DNA of 64,000 nucleotides from contig NZ_FNSQ01000005.1 in the NCBI RefSeq assembly GCF_900105205.1, positions 2,108,001 through 2,172,000 of the forward strand, in the 5' to 3' direction. This document shows, piece after piece, positions 57,431 through 64,000 of the stretch. Source of the DNA: Microbacterium hydrocarbonoxydans (lineage in GTDB: Bacteria; Actinomycetota; Actinomycetes; Actinomycetales; Microbacteriaceae). The position numbers were made by a program, and so were the translations under genes. The notes under the pieces are model-generated. The model was not told the DNA's origin and ran no database searches. It was given only the letters and a program-made list of their open reading frames with translations. Position 1 is the first letter of the stretch, and each line of letters starts with the position of its first letter.

Positions 57431-60400
57431 TCAGAGTTCGTCCTCGTCCCATTTTGCGGACGCGTCCTGACTCCGAGCTTCACGCTCGTAGGCGTCAGCG
57501 ATTGCTCGCAGAAGGCGGCTTGTCCGCCGCCACTCTCGACATTCCTCGGCGCGGTCACGAAAACGCTGAGCAAGCTCCCGCTCCTGCACGCCGCCTTCGT
57601 AGACCGACTTGGTATAGATACCGCGAGCCATGCGGGCGCTTGAGTAGAACCCCTGCTCGACGTCGCGCGACCCGAGGTCTTCTAGCAACTCTCGAACTGC
57701 TAGGCATGGCCACCCTTCTTGGGCCGAACCCGCACCCGTTGCCAGAACCGCGCCCACCTTCTCATCACCGATCCTTGCCCGACCCGACGCCGTGAGCATG
57801 TCTCGCGCCGTGTTCACCCACTGGCGAAGTTGCTCAGGCTGGGCATCCCAGTTGCTTCCGTCAGTGCCGGGCAGTTCATTCCACTCCGACAGCACGCGCC
57901 ACGCCGTGGTAATGACGCTCGTGTCCACCGACGACTCGTCGTCGTCGCGAGTGCTTCTGGTCGAGATTTTCACCAAGCTCACGAACTCAGACGGTCGTTC
58001 CCGCAGCGCGCGGTACAGCGCAGCAGGATGATGCGACGAATGCTCGATAGCCGCGAAGAACGCGAACTCCAGAGGAGCCAGCAGGTCTACTTCGGCACCA
58101 CGCTTCTGAAGGAAGTCGAGGGCAGAAACTATGACGTGCCGCGCATCACCGGACAAGACCTCCTCGCTGTCTCCGCGGAGGATGCCTCTCAGGCCGGTCT
58201 CTGCATCCGCCAGCTCGAAACCAACCGGGCCTCCTTGTGCCTCGCGCATGTCGGCGATTTCAAGCAAGCGCAGCGCGGCTACGTAACGACCAGCCGACAG
58301 TAGTCGTTCGAAAACGAGGCGGGCTTGCTCTGGCTCTACCCGCCAGGGGTTCACGTTCTGCCAGTAGGCGTCCGCAAGCTCCGGTTCGAGATCCTCGAGC
58401 AAGTCGATGGCGACGGCGGGTTCGGCGAGAAGGAGAAGTGCCGACTGGCCGTGCTCTGACTCTATCGTCCGCATCGTAGACAAAAGCCATTCGCGTCCAC
58501 CCTCCGTATTTGCGCGCCAGGACAGATATCCCCGACTCGCCTGCGCGTGCGAATCAGTGGTCGACTCCAGCCAACCGAGCATCATCGCGTCGTGTGCTTC
58601 GCTTGGCCACTCCGCAAGAACTGACCCAACCCCGTATGGGTTTTCAGCTTGACCGACGAGTTCCTCCAACTCGCTCCCGCCAGATGCAAGAACTGCCGCC
58701 ATCGCTTCAAGTTGCAGTCGACGCCATTCCGGACGGAAAGCTTCGCTTGTGCGGTCGATTCCGTCGATGTGCGGCCACCAACCGAAAAGCTTCGAGGTCT
58801 CGGATGCCATGCCCGGCAAGGGAAGAGCGGAGAGGACGCGCCCGAGTCGCTCCACTTGCGTCTCCGTGAGAGACCAATGCTGCTCGCTATGTTCTCTGTG
58901 CCGACTAATCTCCGCGTCCAACTTACGCCAGAGGACACGTGCAGCGGCGGACGCTGTTCCTGCCGCATTAACAGCGTCCTCAAGGCCACTCAGAAGCAGA
59001 TCGAAGTTCTGACTGCTCAAGCGGTCCAGTGTCGGAACCAGATCTGTCCAGCGCTCTAGATCGCTCCCAGCAAATTCGACGGTGCGCTTAATCAGAACGT
59101 CGAATACCGGCACCCACGCCTCTTCTCGGATCAGCGGATCTCCGCTCCCCCATTCGCGGAATCGCGGGCGAGCTGGTTGTGTCGAAAAGAAATCCCCGAT
59201 GTTAACGATCCTCGCAAGGACACGCCAAGCGACGTCTGGCTGTCTACGTATCATCCTGTCGATGACGGCATGTTGCGCCTCGGCGCCCGCATCCGAATAT
59301 CGCAGCCAGGGATAGAGGTAGTTCACGAGGCTATCGAACGCGGAACTGCCCGACTTACTGCGCGGCGTTGCCTCGCATAGAGCCGCAAGAGCGCGCATCG
59401 CTCCGTCGAAGAACTCGACGGAGCCCGCGAGTACCTCAAGCGCCCACAACAGATACACATGAGGTGAGGTAGCCGAGAAGATGTCTGTTTCTCGTTCCTC
59501 AGCGCCAGCGAAGAACCCAAGAAGACTTGGCTTCGCGCTAGAGAGATCGTCGAGCACCGCATCTAGGAACACATTGGGAGACGCCTCCGCGAGAAGAGGC
59601 AGTGCGTAATCGACCTGTCGCCAGACTGCTGAGTCGATGACGTCTCCCTCGTCAAGCAGGACGCTGCGAACGACTCCTGCAGCGACATCCTCTCCTCGCC
59701 TCCCTGCTACTTCTTCCTCTACCAACGCCATCAACGCTAAGCCGTGCGTGAAGCCGTCTGTGAGTGTCCTGGAGCGGGGACGTTCCTCTCCCCGAAGCTC
59801 AGCCACCAGTCTCTGCGTCTGATCCAGCGCGTCGAAGGGGTGTGACGCTAGAAGCACGTCCCTAAGCTCGGCCACCCAGATTTCTAGATCGTGCGTCGTT
59901 ATGCGCGGATACTGGACCGCCGAAGACTCGACCGGTGCGGCAACGCGCCACGATTCTCCCGCCCGAACGAACATCGGATCGTCGCTGGACTCTTGGGTCA
60001 ACAGAATACGCTCCAGCTCCTCCCAGCTGCTCCCCGTCAAGCGCTCAAGAACACGCCGATCTGCTGTACTGGCGCTCCACTGCACGGCGAGAGCGAGACG
60101 TGCCGCGATTCTGCTCTCCTCCGCGGTCGCGCCCGGTAGCGCCGATCGCACACGAGGATCGAGCGAGATGGAGCGCACGAACGCTTTCGGGCTGCGCCTG
60201 AAGAGGGCTGCGAGCCTTTCAGCGCGGATCCTGCTATGTCCTGATGCTTCGAGAACACGCGCTGCTTCGAATCTCCCAAGCGGCTCCACATCGATGACCG
60301 TCGTTCCCTGCCTCAGTTGCGTGTCCGCTCCCGCGATCAGAGCTACCCGATGGCCTGCCGCCAGCGCGCCGCCGACTTCTGGTTCATCGAACAGTGGAAT

Positions 60401-61390
60401 CAGTACGAGCGGAGAACCATTCTCCAGCATCCGAGACCAAGCGCTGGAGGAGCGCACGACTACGGGCGTGACGTTCTCATCGCTCTTGGTGAATACGCGA
60501 GACATCGTCGCCAGAACCTGTTCTCGCCACGTCCCGCGAAGAATCAAGACCTCATCCACTGATGCCCCGGTCAAGAACCCTTCCACGAGTTCTATGGGTA
60601 GTGAAGGGCGGACATCGAATAGTTCCTCGGGCAGCGCTGGGTCCGTTGTGCGGGAGAACTCGCACCACCAGCGTTCTAGCGACTGCACGTCGCGTGGCTG
60701 CATTCCGAGCAACTCAGAGAACCAAATGTGCACGTTTCGTTCCGCTTGGAGCCAGCCTTCGAGGTCATCCGCATCAAGGACACTCACACTTGCGAACTCG
60801 CCGATGGCGGCCTTATCGTCGGCCCACGCGGCCTTGTCGCGCCACCGGCGCGTCGTTACAAAGACGAAGTGAATGTTCTCCCGCTCAGATTTTGGGATAG
60901 CCAACCGGTTACGAAAGTCTTTCTCCGCTTTTCCTGCGACGTCTCCCGTCGTGCCGATCTCGATACCAAGCTCACCTACAGGCAAGAACGTCCCGGCACT
61001 TCCATCGCTCTTCGCGACGCCATCCCATCCCCCGAGCGCGACACCATCGCCAGCCCGGACCGATATGCCGGAAACTCCTCGCGTGGCGCGAAGAAGCCGC
61101 CGGATCAGCTCCGGCGCGGTGTCTTGCGCGATGCGCCCCGTCCATCTCGCAATATCGTTCGCCGAAACGAACTGTGGCTCGACCGTACGAACTCGCGGAG
61201 CACTGCGCTCCACGGACCGACCTCGGCGCTGATCTGCGTAACGCTCGATCTCGGTGCGCGCGAACTGAGGTTCAGCAAGATCGACCTCGGTCACGGGTTT
61301 CAACCGGCCTTCACGCACAAGTACTCTCACGCGCGCCTCCTGGACTCCAAGGAACCTTGCAGACTCGGAGATGGAGAGCAGTTCGCGCAT
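57431..61390 (-). CDS. Giant HTH + REase-like + degenerate STAND-like protein
   Basis: 1319 aa from ATG 61390. Residues 4-33 are a MerR/excisionase-like HTH (SISESARFLGVQEARVRVLV), and a second HTH-like helix pair lies at 74-100. Residues about 118-215 resemble a PD-(D/E)XK fold: GGWDG (D123), LGIEIGTTGD (E144), GKAEKDF (K154), then FVFVTTRRWRDKAAW and LDADDLEGWL. Residues about 280-400 have NTPase-like order, but the P-loop is replaced by ILRGTWREQVLATM and Walker B by LIPLFDE. The remaining about 900 residues are helical-repeat-like (TPR/armadillo style) and could be a sensor. I infer an anti-phage role by architecture. Codon use is less GC-biased than neighbouring core genes. Confidence 0.7.
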   Translation of the reverse strand: MRELLSISESARFLGVQEARVRVLVREGRLKPVTEVDLAEPQFARTEIERYADQRRGRSVERSAPRVRTVEPQFVSANDIARWTGRIAQDTAPELIRRLLRATRGVSGISVRAGDGVALGGWDGVAKSDGSAGTFLPVGELGIEIGTTGDVAGKAEKDFRNRLAIPKSERENIHFVFVTTRRWRDKAAWADDKAAIGEFASVSVLDADDLEGWLQAERNVHIWFSELLGMQPRDVQSLERWWCEFSRTTDPALPEELFDVRPSLPIELVEGFLTGASVDEVLILRGTWREQVLATMSRVFTKSDENVTPVVVRSSSAWSRMLENGSPLVLIPLFDEPEVGGALAAGHRVALIAGADTQLRQGTTVIDVEPLGRFEAARVLEASGHSRIRAERLAALFRRSPKAFVRSISLDPRVRSALPGATAEESRIAARLALAVQWSASTADRRVLERLTGSSWEELERILLTQESSDDPMFVRAGESWRVAAPVESSAVQYPRITTHDLEIWVAELRDVLLASHPFDALDQTQRLVAELRGEERPRSRTLTDGFTHGLALMALVEEEVAGRRGEDVAAGVVRSVLLDEGDVIDSAVWRQVDYALPLLAEASPNVFLDAVLDDLSSAKPSLLGFFAGAEERETDIFSATSPHVYLLWALEVLAGSVEFFDGAMRALAALCEATPRSKSGSSAFDSLVNYLYPWLRYSDAGAEAQHAVIDRMIRRQPDVAWRVLARIVNIGDFFSTQPARPRFREWGSGDPLIREEAWVPVFDVLIKRTVEFAGSDLERWTDLVPTLDRLSSQNFDLLLSGLEDAVNAAGTASAAARVLWRKLDAEISRHREHSEQHWSLTETQVERLGRVLSALPLPGMASETSKLFGWWPHIDGIDRTSEAFRPEWRRLQLEAMAAVLASGGSELEELVGQAENPYGVGSVLAEWPSEAHDAMMLGWLESTTDSHAQASRGYLSWRANTEGGREWLLSTMRTIESEHGQSALLLLAEPAVAIDLLEDLEPELADAYWQNVNPWRVEPEQARLVFERLLSAGRYVAALRLLEIADMREAQGGPVGFELADAETGLRGILRGDSEEVLSGDARHVIVSALDFLQKRGAEVDLLAPLEFAFFAAIEHSSHHPAALYRALRERPSEFVSLVKISTRSTRDDDESSVDTSVITTAWRVLSEWNELPGTDGSNWDAQPEQLRQWVNTARDMLTASGRARIGDEKVGAVLATGAGSAQEGWPCLAVRELLEDLGSRDVEQGFYSSARMARGIYTKSVYEGGVQERELAQRFRDRAEECREWRRTSRLLRAIADAYEREARSQDASAKWDEDEL

Positions 61391-61479
61391 AGTTCCATCA
61401 TCTATACCCGAGGACCTTTCTCGCCACGACCCGCTCAGGTGGTCGATGACCGGCCCTGTTTTGTAGATTAGACATTTCT

Positions 61480-62403
61480 TGCTTCGTCGAGGAACAGCAC
61501 CCCGCGGTGCGCTCGAGAGATGGCTCCGGGACGGACGGTCCGGGATCCTCCGCCGACGAGGGCTGCGATGGAGGCGCTGTGATGCGGCGACTCCGTCGGC
61601 GGCATCGCTCCCAGGCGGTGCACTGATTCTCCCGACAGCGAGCGGATCGAGGCGACCTCGAGCGCCTCCTCCTCCGTGAGCGGCGGGAGGATGCCGGCCA
61701 ACCGCCGCGCGAGCATGGTCTTGCCCGCTCCGGGCGGACCGCTGAGCAGCATGTGATGGCCGCCGGCAGCGGCCACGACGAGCGCCTGCACCGCGTCCTC
61801 CTGCCCCACGACATCCGCCAGGTCGAGCGTCTCCGCCGGCGCCGAGCTCACCGGAGAGACCGCGACAGCATCCAGTTCCTGGACCTCGACGTCGGCACCG
61901 TGCCACACCGCGACCTGCGAGAGCGTCGCGGCCGCGCGCACGTCGATCCCTGGCACCAGGCGGGCCTCGTCCGCGTTCGCCTGCGGCACGACCACCACCT
62001 CGAACCCCGCTCGCGCCGCCGCGAAGACGGACGGCAGAACGCCCGGAACCGGGCGCAACCGCCCATCGAGCCCGAGCTCTCCGATGTGCACGGTGCGCGT
62101 GATCGACCGCGGCGCCAGGGATCCGCCCGCGGCCAGCGCGGCGACCGCGATGCTCAGATCGAATGCGGAGCCCTGCTTGGGAAGGCTGGCGGGCGAGAGG
62201 TTGACCGTCAATCGCCGACGTGGGAGATCCAACCCGGTGTTCTTGCACGCGTTGTGCACGCGCTGCACGGCTTCTCCGAGCGATTTGTCCGGCAGTCCGA
62301 TGATCTTGAAGTCCGGTGTCTGGTTGGACAGGTCGGCCTCGACCTCGACCAGGTGACCATCGACCCCGGTGAGCGCGACCGCCCAGGTGCGAGCCGTGCT
62401 CAC
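61480..62403 (-). pseudogene. comM: comM 5' part, cut at Walker B
   Basis: GTG 62403 overlaps the yraN stop (GTGA). The first about 308 codons are normal ComM/Mg-chelatase-like helicase: VEADLSNQTPDFKIIGLPD, the Lon-like N-domain, MLLSGPPGAGKTMLARRLAG (Walker A) and RGVLFLDEA (Walker B). Directly after FLDEA the frame runs into island DNA and stops at 61468. ComM is a hexameric helicase that helps branch migration of transformed DNA. The arginine finger and C-terminal domain are lost, so it is not functional. Confidence 0.9.
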
Positions 62404-62762
62404 GAGAGATCCTCGAGATGTTCGAGGTGACCGACCGCCGGATCCATCCCGACGATGCCGATGGGATCGATGCGGATCCGCAGCCCCTGCACACGATCGC
62501 CATGATCGAGCACCCACGCATGGGCGAGCTGCCACAGCCGACGGCGCTTGCGCGCGTCCACTGCTTCGAGGGGATGCCCGTACGCCAGCGACCGCCTGGT
62601 CTTCACCTCGACGACTGCAAGCCATTCGCCGCGGCGCGCGACGATGTCGAGTTCGCCCTGCGCGCACCGCCAGTTGCGGTCGAGCACCTCGTACCCCGCG
62701 TCGCTCAGGTACCGCACCGCCCGGTCTTCACCGGCTCTGCCGAGATCGTCTTTCGCTGCCAT
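62400..62762 (-). CDS. yraN: YraN family endonuclease-like protein
   Basis: 120 aa from ATG 62762. UPF0102 fold: KDDLGRAGEDRAVRYLSDAGYEVLDRNWR, GELDIVARRGEWLAVVEVKTRR (E and ExK motif) and a helical end (described by position, residues 4-60). Structurally related to Holliday-junction-resolvase-type nucleases, with unclear activity. Operon partner of comM and rnhB. Confidence 0.93.
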   Translation of the reverse strand: MAAKDDLGRAGEDRAVRYLSDAGYEVLDRNWRCAQGELDIVARRGEWLAVVEVKTRRSLAYGHPLEAVDARKRRRLWQLAHAWVLDHGDRVQGLRIRIDPIGIVGMDPAVGHLEHLEDLS

Positions 62763-62863
62763 GCGCACAGCTTCGCGTTGCGCGAGGCTGCGGCAGGCCA
62801 GGGGCGCGGAATCGTCCGCAGAGAGTGCAGAGTCCGTCAGAGAGCCGAACGGTGCAGAACGGG

Positions 62864-63190
62864 TCACTCGCCGTCGAGCGAGAGCTCCTGCGGCAGTTCG
62901 AACTCGCGACGCTGGAGTTCCTCGACGTTCACGTCCTTGAAGGTGAGCACGCGCACGGCCTTGACGAACCGGTCGGCGCGGTAGATGTCCCACACCCAGA
63001 CGTCTGTCATCGAGATCTCGAAGTAGAAGTCGTGCTCGGTGTCGCGGCGCACGACGTTGACCTCGTTCGCCAGGTAGAACCGGCGCTCGGTCTCGACGAC
63101 GTACTGGAACTGCAGGACGACATCGCGATACTCGCGGAACAACGCGAGCTCAAGCTCGCGGTCGTAATCGTCGAAGGCTTCCTCATCCAT
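62864..63190 (-). CDS. DUF2469 family protein
   Basis: 108 aa, acidic, aromatic-rich: YDRELELALFREYRDVV, RFYLANEVNVV and FYFEISMTDVWVWDIYR. This is the actinobacterial DUF2469 family, nearly always between rnhB and yraN. Function unknown. TAGGAT lies 9 nt before the ATG, a looser spacing than elsewhere. Confidence 0.92.
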   Translation of the reverse strand: MDEEAFDDYDRELELALFREYRDVVLQFQYVVETERRFYLANEVNVVRRDTEHDFYFEISMTDVWVWDIYRADRFVKAVRVLTFKDVNVEELQRREFELPQELSLDGE

Positions 63191-63237
63191 GATGACTCCA
63201 TCCTAGAGTCGGCCGTGGGCGGATGCCGCACGGAGCC

Positions 63238-63897
63238 TCAGAACAGTGTGGGGACATCCGCGATCGCCCACGAAGATCGATGATGTGGCGAGAGCCCGAG
63301 GCTGCGGATCGCGTCACGGTGCTCGAGGCTCGCATAGCCCTTGTTGCGGTTCCACTGGTAGTCGGGATGCCCCTCATGGAGGTCCCCCATGTACGCATCT
63401 CTGGCGACCTTCGCGATCACGGACGCCGCGGACACCGAGGCGCAGTCGCGGTCGGCCTTGATCACCGGTCGGACCCGCAACGGCGCGGGATGGACGGCCG
63501 AGACGTAATCGTGATTGCCGTCGAGCAGCACGAGGGCGCCGGCGGTCGAGACCCCCTGCTCGACGACGCTGAGCACGGCCCTGGACGCCGCGAGACCGAG
63601 AGCGCGCATGATGCCGACCTCATCGACCTCCGCCGCACTGACCCACCCCACGCCGGAGGCCTGTACCCAGGAAGCGGCTCGTGCGGCCACTTCGGGTCGA
63701 CGCCGCTCGGTGACGAGCTTGGAGTCCCTCAGTCCCTCCGGCACGCGGCGCCGTGCGCCTGCGGCATCCATCACCGCCGCACCGACGGCGACCGGACCCG
63801 CCAGTGCGCCCCGACCGACCTCGTCGAGGGAGATGATGAGGTCGCACTCGCCGAGGAGGCGCCGCTCCAGCGTCAGCTTGGGCGCGACGACGGTCAT
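63238..63897 (-). CDS. rnhB: Ribonuclease HII
   Basis: 219 aa. Catalytic carboxylates in SLDEVGRGALAGPV (D, E), LLDGNHDY (D) and IKADRDCASVSAASVIAKVARD (D, about residues 145-166). It removes ribonucleotides misincorporated in DNA. The ATG overlaps the lepB stop (ATGA). Confidence 0.96.
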   Translation of the reverse strand: MTVVAPKLTLERRLLGECDLIISLDEVGRGALAGPVAVGAAVMDAAGARRRVPEGLRDSKLVTERRRPEVAARAASWVQASGVGWVSAAEVDEVGIMRALGLAASRAVLSVVEQGVSTAGALVLLDGNHDYVSAVHPAPLRVRPVIKADRDCASVSAASVIAKVARDAYMGDLHEGHPDYQWNRNKGYASLEHRDAIRSLGLSPHHRSSWAIADVPTLF

Positions 63898-64000
63898 TTC
63901 GGATCCGGGACGCCGTTGAAGCTGTCGTGGTGGCCGTCGATGGTCCCCATCCGATCGAAGGGCCAGGTCGTGAGGAACGCCTTCCCGACGACGTTCTCCA
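63894..64000 (-). CDS. lepB: Signal peptidase I, 3' end
   Basis: The minus strand reads ENVVGKAFLTTWPFDRMG, then TIDGHHDSF and the stop. VVGKAFLTxWPxxR is the C-terminal segment of actinobacterial type I signal peptidases, and lepB precedes rnhB in this operon. The catalytic Ser/Lys part is outside the window. Confidence 0.82.
   Translation of the reverse strand, partial: ENVVGKAFLTTWPFDRMGTIDGHHDSFNGVPDPK

Larger units (their letters stand above)
54046..61480. mobile_element. Genomic island splitting comM, with defence-like cargo
   Basis: Both borders are comM breakpoints. Cargo: two membrane proteins, a small SH3-like protein, a serine recombinase remnant, a DUF4145 protein, a 76-aa protein and a 1319-aa REase-like/STAND-like protein. 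Sequences near the two borders share AGACAT (54070-54080 region and 61468-61475), too short to prove an att site. The missing middle of comM shows that a deletion accompanied or followed insertion. Confidence 0.75.

Noticed and set aside
61468..62521. Extension of the 1319-aa gene into comM (a 1696-aa frame)
   Set aside because: The extra 377 N-terminal residues are an out-of-frame reading of comM; ATG 61390 begins the HTH and lies at the island edge.

Overview
The window is high-GC, densely packed actinobacterial chromosome. Gene content and order (lepB-rnhB-DUF2469-yraN-comM-dprA-xerC, then rpsB-tsf-pyrH-frr-cdsA; gatCAB; GlgE-type glucan genes; ClpS next to DUF2017; actinobacterial DinB) point to Microbacteriaceae, probably Microbacterium or a close relative. 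That assignment is inferred from gene content, not from a database search. Many genes lack a Shine-Dalgarno sequence and instead have a TANNNT -10 hexamer exactly 6 nt before the start codon, so leaderless transcription appears common. This rule was used to choose several starts.

Layout. (1) 1-about 11660 is the right part of an integrative element. From the left edge it holds a partial REase-NACHT gene (minus strand), small phage-like genes, a small serine resolvase with a recombinase remnant behind it, an orphan membrane protein, a two-gene SIR2-like/TIR module, and a large serine integrase abutting a truncated host ssb gene. (2) About 11660-51440 is core chromosome: orn, two tRNAs, a CopB-type copper ATPase, LysE exporter, clpS cluster, dinB, gatCAB, acyl-CoA ligase, DEAD-box helicase, ligA, mnmA, a cysteine desulfurase, glgX/glgE/glgB, thioredoxin-TPR protein, an odd lipoprotein-like fusion, AI-2E-type permease, SLT protein, DivIVA-like protein, cdsA, frr, pyrH, tsf, rpsB, a frameshifted M23 peptidase gene and xerC. 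(3) About 51440-53240 is a small decayed element that has removed the 3' half of dprA. (4) About 54046-61480 is a third element splitting comM. It carries membrane and small proteins, a recombinase remnant, a DUF4145 protein and a 1319-aa REase-like/degenerate-STAND protein. (5) 61480-64000 returns to core genes: comM 5' part, yraN, DUF2469, rnhB and the 3' end of lepB.

The main biological story is conflict. Three serine-recombinase-associated insertions lie in ssb, dprA and comM, all linked to single-stranded DNA handling or natural transformation. Two of the three elements carry probable anti-phage genes (REase-NACHT; TIR plus SIR2-like; giant REase-like/STAND-like protein with a DUF4145 neighbour). 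The ssb fragment, integrase, TIR gene and SIR2-like gene run head to tail with overlaps or a 12-nt gap, so the host ssb promoter may drive the defence pair while the element is integrated.
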